Positions 18,702-28,292 of a stretch of 64,000 nucleotides of DNA are shown in pieces. The position numbers and the translations under genes were made by a program. Under the pieces are notes generated by a model. The model was not told the DNA's origin and searched no databases. It saw only the letters and a list, made by a program, of their open reading frames with translations. The stretch is taken from NCBI RefSeq assembly GCF_900187125.1, contig NZ_LT906468.1, forward strand, positions 1,860,001 through 1,924,000. Reading direction: 5' to 3'. Each line of letters begins with the position of its first letter. The stretch's first letter is position 1. The stretch comes from Sphingobacterium mizutaii. GTDB lineage: Bacteria; Bacteroidota; Bacteroidia; Sphingobacteriales; Sphingobacteriaceae.

Positions 18702-19148
18702 ATGTGTTTAATGATGGAAAAATCAGAGTTATCGGCAGAAAAGGAAAAGATTTTCGAAATTATTTTGATTGATGATGATAGTATATTTTGCTTCCTTGTT
18801 TCAAAAATGATTCAATCATTTACCAACATGAAGATTGACCTGAAAATTTTTTCAGATGGAATTATTGCTCTTAACCATCTAAATGCGCTCCATATCAAGG
18901 GAGTCGCGTTTCCAAATGTTTTATTAGTGGATATTAATATGCCACTAATGAATGGCTGGCAGTTTTTGGAAGAGCTTGAAAGCATGAAAATCTTTGCTGG
19001 AATCGATGTACCAAGGGTCCTTATCGTAAGTTCTTCTGTAAGCCAGGAAGACCTAGCTCGTGCAAATAAAATTCCTTACATAGAGAGGTACTTGACAAAA
19101 CCCTTTACCGCAGAGCAACTTTTTCAAGCATTAAATGTGTCCAATTGA
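18702..19148 (+). CDS. Stand-alone response regulator receiver protein
   Basis: 148-aa REC domain without output domain. Acidic cluster Asp24-26 (LIDDD), phospho-acceptor Asp77 (LLVDINMP), conserved Ser110 and Lys133 (LTKPF) are all present. Three ATGs (18702, 18711, 18714) are possible; the REC fold starts only after residue 18, so the start is uncertain by a few codons. The next gene (19601) encodes a PAS/H-box protein, so the two may signal together. It is similar to the receiver at 37915-38295 (DINMPLMNGW against DIMMPIMDGW). Confidence 0.9.
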   Translation: MCLMMEKSELSAEKEKIFEIILIDDDSIFCFLVSKMIQSFTNMKIDLKIFSDGIIALNHLNALHIKGVAFPNVLLVDINMPLMNGWQFLEELESMKIFAGIDVPRVLIVSSSVSQEDLARANKIPYIERYLTKPFTAEQLFQALNVSN

Positions 19149-19600
19149 ATGGCACAGAATAATTAAAAGTTTATAAGATTTGGTTTAAATAGTGGTTAAG
19201 ATAAGAGATTCTCAACACACTTCTCTTTTGGTTTCTATAATTAATTAATTCATTTTAAAATAATGTTTGTGATTTGTTGTAATTAATCATATGATCATTT
19301 TGACTTTTCTTCAATTAGCCACTTTGTTAATTCTCTGTATAAAATTGAGATACCATCGGAACCCTGAGGTACTGCTGAATGAATTGATTATTAGATTTGA
19401 TATTGAATACAATCTGAAATTTTAATCTCGTTCTGGTTAATATTCCTTAAAAGAAATACTTTCTGGAGGGATTTTGAACTAAAACTTTAACCCTTATTTA
19501 TTTCTATGGAAAGGACCAAACGTTCGTTAGAATAGCCCGAATTTGGCATTAAATCTGAAAATTTATATATTTTTGCTTTTCCGTGGAAATTCCAAAAATT
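19149..19600. other. Intergenic, no gene seen
   Basis: AT-rich gap of about 450 bases between receiver and kinase-like genes. No open frame of note and no hairpin found, so co-transcription of the two is not assured. Confidence 0.4.
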
Positions 19601-21094
19601 ATGAAAGATGAAAATTATAGTCTAGAAAATTATAAATTAAGGGAGAGGATCCTTGAGCTAGAATCAATTATTTCCTGCTTTGATGATATAGTTTTTGTGG
19701 TCTCTAGTGACGGTACAATTTTGGATTCTTGGACTCTTCAACCACAGGAACTTTTTTTTGACCGTGATAGAATTTTGAACATTCCGATTGAAGACCTTTT
19801 TCCGGAAGAATTTGCCTCAACTATGGTGGATATACTTGAAAAGACCATCAGGACGAAGAAGAGTCACCAAATAATTTATCAATCGCCTGTAGAGGCTTTT
19901 AAGGGAAGTTGGTTCAGATTGAAGACTAGATTTATGGAGAACTTTCCTGGAAAAGTGATGGTTGTTATTTCTAATATTACCAAAGAGATCGAACTTCAAT
20001 ACGAGGTTGAAATGGAAGAAGAGAAGTTCAATCAAGCTTTTATGCATTCTTCCATTGGAATGCTCTTGTTGGACGGAAGAATGAGAATTGTCGAACAGAA
20101 CCGAGCTCTTTTGGAAATGTTAGGGATGGAGGATGAAAAGACTTTCCGGCACAAGGGATTTTCTGATTACATCCATCAAGACCATATTAAGGAATTAATG
20201 GTCGCAGTTACGGATTTAAGATTGGGAATTGTTCATAAAGCTGTTGTTGAAACTAGGGTTTGTACTAAAAATGGAAAATACTTATGGTGCTTAATTTCTT
20301 TTTCTTCTGTAAAAGATCAAGACGGACAGGTAACTTATTTTATTTGTCAAATCCAGGATCTTTCTGATTTCAAGGAAATTGAGAAGAAATTAAAATTCCA
20401 GAATTCGGCCCTTGAAAAAATAAATTTTGAATTGGAAATAAAGATTAAACAGCTTGAAACGATAAACCAAGTGCTTGCACATGATTTAAGGTCGCCTCTT
20501 GCAAATATTGAAATGATTACCGAACAATTAAAAACTGGCACTAAGTCTAGGCAGGATCGGAAGTACCTAGACATGATTTTATTGAGTGGTAACAAATTCA
20601 AAAATCATTTAGGTAGGATGATTGATTTTTTGGAAAGTTTGGATTCCTTGGATCATAAGTTTAAATGGAATGAAGTTAATTCTATTTTTAAGGACTCTGT
20701 AAATGAATTGGAAAAGCAAATAAAATGTAGTGGTTTCAATATTATTAAACAATCACAACGCACAATGTTTTTTTTCCCAATGAAATATTTGAAAACTCTT
20801 TTTAAATATGTCATTTTGTGCAGCATAAAGGAAACGGGTAGTGAGAATAGGGCATCGCTATTGTTTAACGAATCTGAAAAAACACTGAAACTCCATATCA
20901 AATCCAATAACCAATCTGAAATGGATCCATATAATTATAATGTTGCGGCAGAAAAATTAAAAGAAGTAATGACCGTGGATTTTTTCATAGCTAAGCACCA
21001 AGTATTATCCGTAGGTGGGTCAATTAAATTTTTACAACCCGATTCACAGAACTATATTCTAGTCATCAAAATGCCTGATAATTACGTGGCTTAA
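19601..21094 (+). CDS. PAS-domain histidine kinase-like protein with degenerate ATPase domain
   Basis: 497 aa from the ATG at 19601 (a GTG at 19583 would add six residues; positions below count from the GTG). PAS 1 at about 25-140, PAS 2 with PAC motif at about 145-265, a coiled linker, then the H-box LAHDLRSPLANI with His300. The C-terminal third has the length of a HATPase domain, but I find no N-box (a TLFKYV segment stands there), no DxGxG and no G2 box. It therefore probably does not bind ATP normally and may act as a sensor scaffold or phosphotransfer protein. No membrane segment, so cytoplasmic. Confidence 0.82.
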   Translation: MKDENYSLENYKLRERILELESIISCFDDIVFVVSSDGTILDSWTLQPQELFFDRDRILNIPIEDLFPEEFASTMVDILEKTIRTKKSHQIIYQSPVEAFKGSWFRLKTRFMENFPGKVMVVISNITKEIELQYEVEMEEEKFNQAFMHSSIGMLLLDGRMRIVEQNRALLEMLGMEDEKTFRHKGFSDYIHQDHIKELMVAVTDLRLGIVHKAVVETRVCTKNGKYLWCLISFSSVKDQDGQVTYFICQIQDLSDFKEIEKKLKFQNSALEKINFELEIKIKQLETINQVLAHDLRSPLANIEMITEQLKTGTKSRQDRKYLDMILLSGNKFKNHLGRMIDFLESLDSLDHKFKWNEVNSIFKDSVNELEKQIKCSGFNIIKQSQRTMFFFPMKYLKTLFKYVILCSIKETGSENRASLLFNESEKTLKLHIKSNNQSEMDPYNYNVAAEKLKEVMTVDFFIAKHQVLSVGGSIKFLQPDSQNYILVIKMPDNYVA

Positions 21095-21379
21095 TGTTTA
21101 AAGAAGAGTTTGTTGGCTTACTATTTTGATGGATATTTTCCATAAAATAACTCTAAAAATATGAGGGTGTTACATTTTTACCAAGGGTAATTTTCAATTT
21201 TTTTGTATATCAAAGTATAAAGATACCATTTGAATTTTCTTACTAGCGAGCTAAGGTGTGTGTTGGTTAAATTTCACCATTGCCCCATATTTTTTGCTTT
21301 TTTTGCAAAAAAATTGATAATCAGTTCGCAATTATTTATTTTGCAAAGAAATCACCATTAATAAAACTATTAATTAGTT

Positions 21380-21613
21380 ATGAAAAATTACAATAAGGGT
21401 CAAAATCTTTCTAAGGTTTACTCCCCTCCAAACCAAGATTATTTGGATATTTTACAGATTCAAGCATTGAAAATAGGGGAGTTAGCAGGATCCTTAGAAG
21501 GGGAAAAATTAATAATTGAAGGTTTAGGAAAGTGGCCAGAATTAATTAGATTTGAAGTTCATAGGTTTCAAGAGTCCATGCAGCGAAATGGAGAGAGTAT
21601 TCCACTTCTGTGA
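21380..21613 (+). CDS. Hypothetical small protein, 77 aa
   Basis: Soluble small protein of no recognised family, with a possible helical middle (LQIQALKIGELAGSLEGEKL). It starts at ATG 21380 after an AT-rich leader. Composition is ordinary for a real protein and no other frame competes. Isolated. Confidence 0.5.
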   Translation: MKNYNKGQNLSKVYSPPNQDYLDILQIQALKIGELAGSLEGEKLIIEGLGKWPELIRFEVHRFQESMQRNGESIPLL

Positions 21614-22787
21614 AATAACTTATGTTTTATGAATTATAGTGAATATTTAACATAGTTTAAAAAAGAATATTTATCTTCGGATTTTTAAAACGTAGGTATT
21701 ACATTTATTGGAATGAAAAGATTTTTATATAGGAATTGTAAAGCAACTCTTTTGTTCATAGGAACTTTTCTCATCGTATTCGGTCTTCTCATGCATTTTA
21801 TTAAATAATCTGCTGACGGAATTTAAAACGATTATGGCTCCATTCATATTTTTGGACAAGATATTTTCGTAATAATAGTGGTATGGGTCATTATTCGACT
21901 CGTTATCAAATATAAACTTCAAACTTTCAAAGAATATATATTCTAAAATATATAGTGATTTTTTGAAGATCCTAAGTAGACCATCTCAATTATAAAAATT
22001 TATCTAATTACTTAGCTAATAGTTCCCAATGAAGGTGCTTCACTTCCATTAGCAAAAATATTGTCACGTGTTTATTCCATATGAAAATAACTATTGGCCC
22101 CTGAAGGTTGGTAAAAAACTAGATTTAATTACATGATTGATGTGGAGCTAAGATGGAAAAAATTCAAGAAAATAATGATCATGGATGGTAATAATAGTAA
22201 TAGGAACTTTCAGTGTTTATATTGGGTATTTTTGTAATGTTTTGATTAATTCTTGATATTTCAGGTGAATCTAAAAAGGCTAACTTCTTTTGTTTTTCAA
22301 TTGAAATAATTGGTTATTAATGCACATATATTTTAAGGTTAAAGAAAAACAACAATAAAGGTCCAATAACTGGATTGATATTGGACCTAAACTGAAATAA
22401 TCAGAAAGCTTTGAAGATTTAAATATAGAAAAAATACAACATAATATCTTTAGTAAAAAGTCCTATCTATTTTAATTATATTCCCGTTAGTTGATAAGAT
22501 TAAACAAAAACTGGACAACTTAAGTAGGTAATATATGCAAAACTTAAAATAATCTTTGATTTCAATCCTCTACTTTCATCTTGTCAAAGTTTCAGATTAT
22601 TGATAAACTGAATGGAATTTGCCGCATAGTTCTTCATTTAAACCTAATGTGTATTGTTTTAATAAAATTATGCCATAAGGCTTTAGGATTAATTAGTCTT
22701 ATATCTATTCATCTATTCTAACTCCCAAAATTCTATAGTTTTAACGGATTACGGCTCTCGTTAGATTTTAATAAATCGTAAAAAATA
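21614..22787. other. Gene-free region with one strong hairpin
   Basis: No credible gene in about 1.2 kb. Hairpin at 22359-22388: AGGTCCAATA/TATTGGACCT, perfect 10-bp stem, 10-nt loop; its core CCAATA resembles the CCCAATGG hairpin family. No flanking gene explains it. Confidence 0.5.
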
Positions 22788-22820
22788 TTTGAATTTTGCT
22801 GAAATAATACTTTATATTTG
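22788..22820 (+). promoter_or_regulatory. Bacteroidota sigma-ABfr-type promoter for siderophore operon
   Basis: TTTG at 22788-22791, 21-bp spacing, then TATATTTG at 22813-22820, which fits the TTTG / TAnnTTTG consensus exactly. Transcription should start near 22826, giving a leader of roughly 395 nt before the first gene at 23222. Confidence 0.65.
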
Positions 22821-22825
22821 CAACT

Positions 22826-23221
22826 GTTTATAATTGGTCTAAATAAAAACAATTGTTTCATTTATTAGGTAATTTGAATGTAAAATAAGAATGATACAAT
22901 TCCTATTTAAACAAAAGAGCGCCATACGTAAGACGGTAATCTTCGTATGACGCCTTCTTAAACCAGCGGTAACTAGTTTAAGAATCCATACTCATTCGTA
23001 TGGGACCTTCAACATGCAATTATGGAAGGACATGCAATATAGGAAAATTCAAACAAATCTATAGCTGTTTGATAATTTGTCGTATGCTGTCCTTTCATAT
23101 TCTTCAGATCGATTATTGATAATCTCAATGAAGAATAGAGAACAGATAATTAACAATTAAACGTAAAAGAATGCCAAAGCATTTTTTTTAAAAATTACAG
23201 AACGACAAATTCTTATAAAAC
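22826..23221 (+). ncRNA. Long structured 5' leader of the Xus-like operon (riboswitch or attenuator candidate)
   Basis: Successive stems: 22919-22953 (GCGCCATACG/CGTATGACGC, one mismatch); 22955-22984 (TTCTTAAAC/GTTTAAGAA); 22986-23003 (CCATAC/GTATGG); 23006-23029 (CCTTC/GAAGG); 23099-23136 (ATTCTTCA/TGAAGAAT enclosing GATTAT-TG-ATAATC). GAAGGACA at 23025-23032 can pair either with CCTTC just before it or with TGTCCTTTC at 23088-23096, a choice typical of switches. A hairpin with U-run closes the leader. It matches no riboswitch consensus I know (no cobalamin, TPP or FMN core). Regulation by an iron-related signal is inferred from the genes it precedes. Confidence 0.5.
23170..23189 (+). terminator. 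Possible attenuator terminator in leader
   Basis: AATGC-CAAA-GCATT hairpin followed by eight T, ending 32 bases before the first ATG of the operon. The stem is short with only two GC pairs, but A-U pairing can extend it. Placed where a transcriptional attenuator would sit. Confidence 0.5.
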
Positions 23222-23914
23222 ATGAAAACCATAAAATTATTAATTATTTTTTTTGCCATTTTCGGATTTAAAATGGTTAGTGCCCACTCCCTGTGGATTG
23301 AAACAACACCTTTTGGCGAGAAGAATAAAACCCAAAATGTTAGAGTTTATTTCGGTGAATTCATTCATAATTTTATTGACCCAATCGAGAATTGGCATTC
23401 AGATGTTCACGAATTTAAATTATATCTAATTTCACCAAGCCAGCAAACAACAGCAATCCAAGCAACTGAACATCCAGATTATTTTAGTGCAACTATTTCT
23501 CCAACGGAAGAAGCTGTTTATATCCTTGAGGTTGGACATCCAGCAAAAGAAGTCTTTGGAACATCAGCTTCTGAATCTACTGTAAATTTAATAATTCAAG
23601 AAAGGAGAAAGTCAGCAACTCTTACCGAGCTATCGTCGACTTTAGATATTGAACCAAAGTATCACTATGTAAAGGATGTTTTCCAAGACATTAAACCCAA
23701 AGATGGACCATTTTTAGAGGCTAAAGTAGATGTGGTATTTCCGAGTGGATGGATTAAAAAGTTCAAAGAAAATGGCAAAGGAAAGATCTGCTTTAAATCT
23801 CTAAAAGCCGGAAAGTACGAGGTTGCCGAAACGGAGAATACAAAGAAAAACAGGTGTAGCAAATCCATCGATAAGCATTGGAGCACAAACACTTCATTAA
23901 TTCTTGTTAACTAA
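23222..23914 (+). CDS. Exported DUF4198-like protein of siderophore operon
   Basis: 230 aa with a signal peptide ending near VSA (about residue 20), then AHSLWIETTPF, the usual opening of DUF4198 proteins, which keeps a His at the mature N-terminus. Beta-rich, probably periplasmic. Such genes commonly accompany TonB-dependent metal or siderophore receptors; their biochemical role is unsettled (metal or cofactor binding has been proposed). First gene of a six-gene operon, 33 bp before the receptor gene. Confidence 0.75.
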   Translation: MKTIKLLIIFFAIFGFKMVSAHSLWIETTPFGEKNKTQNVRVYFGEFIHNFIDPIENWHSDVHEFKLYLISPSQQTTAIQATEHPDYFSATISPTEEAVYILEVGHPAKEVFGTSASESTVNLIIQERRKSATLTELSSTLDIEPKYHYVKDVFQDIKPKDGPFLEAKVDVVFPSGWIKKFKENGKGKICFKSLKAGKYEVAETENTKKNRCSKSIDKHWSTNTSLILVN

Positions 23915-23947
23915 CACAAACAGCACGAATCTCTAAAAACTTAACAA

Positions 23948-26335
23948 ATGAATTTATTTGGTTTAACGTCGCTGTTAATCACTGATATTAATCTTAATAT
24001 ACAAGTGCTTAATCGATTTCGCAGAGAGCTTATCTTACTCTTATTTTTGCTCTTAAGCAATATGGTCCACTCACAGAGTAACTTCAGCCTAACCGGGACC
24101 GTTAGGGATAATCATAATCGAACCATTGAAGGTGTTACTATTCGATTAGCGGGGCATACGGTCCTAACCGATAGTTACGGCAATTTTAAAATTGAAAAAA
24201 TCAAAAATAGCTCTTTTGAGATTATAGCTAAGGCGATTGGGTATGATATCTTTAAGAGGAAGATTGAGATTAAAGAGGGAAATAATCATCTTGATATTTT
24301 ACTTTTTGAAAAAACCCAAAAAATTGAAGAAGTACCAGTGACTGGTTTAAACAAGCCTCAGATTACCAATCGCATGGCCTTTAACGTGACATCCATTGAT
24401 GCTAAAAAGTATTATAACAGTACAATAAATATTTCTGATGCTTTAGATCAAGTGCCTGGTGTACGTGTCCGAGAACAAGGAGGACTAGGGTCAAATCTGA
24501 ATTTAGCAATAAATGGATTTTCAGGAAATCATATTCGCTTCTTTATTGATGGCGTGCCAATGGATAACATGGGATCCACCTTTCAAATGAACACCATTCC
24601 AATCAATTTAGCGGAGAATATTGAAGTCTTTAAAGGTGTAGTTCCAATTTGGTTAGGATCAGATGCACTTGGAGGTGCTATAAACATAGTAACTAATAAA
24701 TCTAACAGGAATTATATTGATGCTTCTTATTCATATGGATCATTCAATACCCATAGGACTACAATCAATACAGCAGTAACGAATAAGAGTGGGTTAACCT
24801 TTGAATTAAATGCCTTTCAGAATTATTCTGACAACAATTACAAAGTATTCATTGAAAAGCATAATAACAGGAGAGACAACTACGCAAATGATACTGAGGT
24901 AGAGCGATTTCATGATCAATTTCATAACGAATCTATCATTGCAAATTTTGGTTTGGTTAACAAATCATTTGCAGATCGGTTGGTATTTGGGATTACCCTT
25001 GGTCATAACTATAAAGATATACAAACTGGCGCCAGGATGGAGTCGGTATTTGGAGCCTGGCATCGAAAAGGAAATATTGTAATGCCGAGTTTGAGATATA
25101 GCAAGAATAACCTTATCAAGGGATTAGATGTTATGTTGAATGCGAATATAAACCTGGGAACGGAACAAACTATAGACACAGTTGCAAAGCGATTTGATTG
25201 GTTTGGGGACACATATGCAGACCTTCCATCCACATCAGGAGAGCGTTCAAGGACACTGTATAAATACAAGAATAGGGATGGTATTATCACGGCAAACGCA
25301 AATTATAATTTAGGTGATAAGCATGTTTTTACGATCAATAATGTATTCAACACATTCAATAGAAGTGGTTCCGATGAATTAAATCCTCAAAACAATGAAT
25401 ATGAATATGCCAAGCTATCACAAAAGAATGTATTAGGTTTTGGCTATCAAATAAATAAAGAGGGACGTTGGAGTGCCAATATTTTTGGAAAATTTTTATC
25501 TCAAAATAATAAGAATGGTAATTCAAGTTCTGTCAATTCAAGTCGGTTCGGTTACGGAACTGCGTTATCCTATTTCTTAGATACCAACTTACAATTGAAG
25601 GCAAGTTATGAGTTGACCAACAGAATGGCGACGCCATATGAATTGTTTGGGGACGTGGAAAACCAAGACGCGAATACAAATCTAAAACCTGAGAGCAGCA
25701 ATAATATCAACTTTGGTATTATGTATCAATTTGATATAGATAGGGACGATCATTTTGGGATCACTGCCGGGGTGTTATATAGAAATTCCAAGAATTTTAT
25801 TTACCAGAGATTAAATCAGAATCAGAGTAAGTACATGGCTGATAACCGTGAAGGAGTACGAACATTAGGTGCAGATTTTGAGTTGCAATATTTCCATAAA
25901 AAATGGTTGTCAGCATCTACAAGCTGGACCTATCAATATTTGCAGAATATGCAGAAATATGAGAATGGGTATACTGAGGTGAGCCCAGTTTATAAAGATC
26001 AAATGCCTAATATACCTTACTTATTTGGGAACCTAGATCTAAACGTTCATTTGCCAGTTTTTTCTGGTTCTGGAGATATGCTTAAAACCGGATACAACCT
26101 ACAATATATTCATGATTTTTATCTGTATTGGCCTAGTCGAGGAGAGACCAAAAATACGATTCCTCAACAGTTGAGTCATGATTTTAATATTGTTTACAGC
26201 TTTAAAAAAGGCCGATATAATATAGGGCTTGAAGCAAGAAATATTACGAACGAGCGATTATATGACAATTTTAGTATGCAAAAACCAGGACGAGCATTCT
26301 ATCTGAATCTACGATACTTTATCAATAAAAAATAA
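23948..26335 (+). CDS. TonB-dependent siderophore receptor (XusA-like)
   Basis: 795-aa outer-membrane receptor. A signal sequence (hydrophobic core LILLLFLLLSNMVHS) is preceded by about 25 extra residues, so the true start may be internal, though no better ATG exists. Carboxypeptidase-regulatory-like domain at about 47-125, plug from about 135 (ISDALDQVPGVRVREQGGLG and DGVPMDNMGSTFQ), barrel ending RAFYLNLRYFINKK. With a DUF4374 lipoprotein and a PepSY membrane protein downstream, the operon matches the XusA-XusB-XusC layout described for uptake of foreign siderophores in Bacteroides thetaiotaomicron. Confidence 0.9.
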   Translation: MNLFGLTSLLITDINLNIQVLNRFRRELILLLFLLLSNMVHSQSNFSLTGTVRDNHNRTIEGVTIRLAGHTVLTDSYGNFKIEKIKNSSFEIIAKAIGYDIFKRKIEIKEGNNHLDILLFEKTQKIEEVPVTGLNKPQITNRMAFNVTSIDAKKYYNSTINISDALDQVPGVRVREQGGLGSNLNLAINGFSGNHIRFFIDGVPMDNMGSTFQMNTIPINLAENIEVFKGVVPIWLGSDALGGAINIVTNKSNRNYIDASYSYGSFNTHRTTINTAVTNKSGLTFELNAFQNYSDNNYKVFIEKHNNRRDNYANDTEVERFHDQFHNESIIANFGLVNKSFADRLVFGITLGHNYKDIQTGARMESVFGAWHRKGNIVMPSLRYSKNNLIKGLDVMLNANINLGTEQTIDTVAKRFDWFGDTYADLPSTSGERSRTLYKYKNRDGIITANANYNLGDKHVFTINNVFNTFNRSGSDELNPQNNEYEYAKLSQKNVLGFGYQINKEGRWSANIFGKFLSQNNKNGNSSSVNSSRFGYGTALSYFLDTNLQLKASYELTNRMATPYELFGDVENQDANTNLKPESSNNINFGIMYQFDIDRDDHFGITAGVLYRNSKNFIYQRLNQNQSKYMADNREGVRTLGADFELQYFHKKWLSASTSWTYQYLQNMQKYENGYTEVSPVYKDQMPNIPYLFGNLDLNVHLPVFSGSGDMLKTGYNLQYIHDFYLYWPSRGETKNTIPQQLSHDFNIVYSFKKGRYNIGLEARNITNERLYDNFSMQKPGRAFYLNLRYFINKK

Positions 26336-26360
26336 CAATCTAATTAAAAAATAATTCCAC

Positions 26361-27581
26361 ATGAAAATTAAAAATTTATTATTCACGGCCTTTACACTAA
26401 GTACCATTGTTGCTTGTACAAAGGATAAAACAGAACCTGCGGCGAAGGGTAATTTTATTGTTGCTGTGACACCTGTTGCAGAAACTGGTGTTGCAGATTA
26501 TCTACTTACAACAAGTAGTTTAGATACCGGCAAGGTATCCACTGCAGGCAGAGGAGTTGAGCAAGACGGAACCTATAGATACTATGTTACGCATAACAAC
26601 AAGTTTTTTAGTATGCTTTATGGACAAGGGAATCCTGGAGCTGTTACGGTTTACAATATCCTGGATGGTAATCTGACCAAGCTAGCAAACTCGGTCACGG
26701 AAACAGTACAAGCATTTGCTCCAATAAATGATGATATCTTGATGATGAAGATTTCAAGAAGTATTACTAATCCAGTAACGAACTGGTATCAGTTTAATAC
26801 AAACACGCTCAACATTTCCAGCCAAGGGAATATCAATACAGCGGAGTTAAATAACAATGGTGAACTTGCTTTCTTCAGTTGGATTAAGCAAGTAGGTTCA
26901 AAGGTCTACGCTCCTTATTTTTCTGTAAAGGGATGTTGTTCAGCGACCTTTGGAACTGATTATCCTAATCAGGCTTGGGTAGCAGTTTATTCCTATCCAA
27001 GCATGAAGCTTGAGAAGATTATTAAAGATGATAGAACAAGCTTTATTGGAAGGTATTTTACGGATGGTTTGGAACTTGTAGAAAATGGAGATATATATGC
27101 GTTCTCTGCATCTGTAGCAACATCTATGGGAACAAATGCTACTATGAACAGTACAAAACCTTCGGCAGTAACGAGAATTAATTCAGGAAGTACAGAATTT
27201 GACAAATCATTTTATATCAATTTCGAAGAGCTATCCGGCGGATTAAATATTACTAACTGGTTATATGTTGGGAATAACAAGTTCATTACTTTTTCAAATA
27301 CTAAAGAAGCTAAAGGTGCATACAATATAGGAAATATTATTGGTGTTCTTGATGTATCTGCAAAAACTTGGAAAGCAGTTACCGGATTACCAAAGACTAC
27401 AGATGTTAAGGGAATTACAGATAATAATTATTCAGATAGAGCTGGCCGATTTGGCTATGTCGGTGTGAACTTAACTTCTGGAATAGGTTATGTATATAAA
27501 GTGGATGTAAATTCAGCAACAGCAACACAAGGTCTAAAAATTGAAGGTGGTACATTAACCGCAATAGAACATTTAAATTAA
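26361..27581 (+). CDS. DUF4374 surface lipoprotein (XusB-like siderophore-binding protein)
   Basis: 406-aa lipoprotein: the signal ends STIVAC with lipid Cys19, followed by a flexible KDKTEPAAK linker. The rest is a repetitive beta-propeller-like sequence with GTYRYYVTHNNKFFSMLYGQ near the start and FGYVGVNLTSGIGYVYKVD near the end, the signature of DUF4374. In B. thetaiotaomicron the corresponding XusB captures enterobactin-type siderophores at the cell surface and hands them to XusA. It begins 25 bp after the receptor gene. Confidence 0.88.
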   Translation: MKIKNLLFTAFTLSTIVACTKDKTEPAAKGNFIVAVTPVAETGVADYLLTTSSLDTGKVSTAGRGVEQDGTYRYYVTHNNKFFSMLYGQGNPGAVTVYNILDGNLTKLANSVTETVQAFAPINDDILMMKISRSITNPVTNWYQFNTNTLNISSQGNINTAELNNNGELAFFSWIKQVGSKVYAPYFSVKGCCSATFGTDYPNQAWVAVYSYPSMKLEKIIKDDRTSFIGRYFTDGLELVENGDIYAFSASVATSMGTNATMNSTKPSAVTRINSGSTEFDKSFYINFEELSGGLNITNWLYVGNNKFITFSNTKEAKGAYNIGNIIGVLDVSAKTWKAVTGLPKTTDVKGITDNNYSDRAGRFGYVGVNLTSGIGYVYKVDVNSATATQGLKIEGGTLTAIEHLN

Positions 27582-27656
27582 GCTAATTATCAACCATTTA
27601 TTGCCTATCTGTAAGGACTAAAATTTATAGATGGGCAATATTATTCTCTATCAATT

Positions 27657-28004
27657 ATGTATAGCATTATTTTAGGAATGATCTTAGTTGCCGCTTTTAT
27701 TTGGTTTAATACGAGTAAAAAGGTAAAGTTTCCTAGGCGTACAGCATGGCTCGAAAAAATAGTATCCAATAGGAGGAGAGCTCAAATTATATGCACAATA
27801 CTAACGATTTTTAGTCTACTATTCATTGTTTGTCTACAAGGTATTGGGGCGGGTATTTTTGCCTGGATAATTTATTGTATGGGACTACTCAGTTTAGTAG
27901 TCTTGCTTTTTCCTTATCAATACATTAAGTATAAACATGTGCTTTTTCTAATTATTTTTTGCCTTATTCTTGAACTAACCTTTACCTATATATCATCACA
28001 ATAA
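27657..28004 (+). CDS. Small membrane protein (DUF3325-like) in siderophore operon
   Basis: 115 aa with four hydrophobic segments (about 1-17, 42-62, 64-84, 92-112) and a basic loop RRTAWLEKIVSNRRRAQ between the first two. Size, topology and position just ahead of a 91-aa membrane protein and a PepSY protein match the DUF3325-DUF3649-PepSY trio that accompanies siderophore receptors in proteobacteria; the sequence similarity is only suggestive. Likely helps reductive iron release or siderophore export across the inner membrane. Only 4 bp separate it from the next gene. Confidence 0.7.
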   Translation: MYSIILGMILVAAFIWFNTSKKVKFPRRTAWLEKIVSNRRRAQIICTILTIFSLLFIVCLQGIGAGIFAWIIYCMGLLSLVVLLFPYQYIKYKHVLFLIIFCLILELTFTYISSQ

Positions 28005-28008
28005 AGCC

Positions 28009-28284
28009 ATGCCAGCAAATAAAAAATATTTAAGTAGTCCGTTCCAACGGTTTCTAAAAATTTCCGCCGGATTTATTGGTGGATACTTAGTGATGATTAG
28101 CTTTCATTTGTTTTTGACTTATCTCTTTGAGAAGAAGAATGTCATTGTTACAGCAGGCATTACAGGTTACATATTGTGGGCCACGTTACTTTTAATTGCT
28201 TTTTTAGCTAAAAATGGTTGGAAAATATGGTTTCTATATCTTCTGCTAGCAACACTATTTTATCTTCCATTTTTAATCAAGTAA
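28009..28284 (+). CDS. Small membrane protein (DUF3649-like) in siderophore operon
   Basis: 91 aa with three hydrophobic helices (about 17-37, 47-65, 71-89). The FLKISAGFIGGYLVM segment resembles the opening of DUF3649 proteins. It lies between the 115-aa membrane protein and the PepSY gene, 8 bp from the latter's start, clearly in the operon. Function inferred from context only: inner-membrane partner of the PepSY protein. Confidence 0.7.
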   Translation: MPANKKYLSSPFQRFLKISAGFIGGYLVMISFHLFLTYLFEKKNVIVTAGITGYILWATLLLIAFLAKNGWKIWFLYLLLATLFYLPFLIK

Positions 28285-28292
28285 ATCTCAAA

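Noticed and set aside
22826..23221. Cobalamin, TPP or FMN riboswitch before the siderophore operon
   Set aside because: The conserved cores of these classes (for example GCCACTG of the cobalamin element) are not found in the leader.
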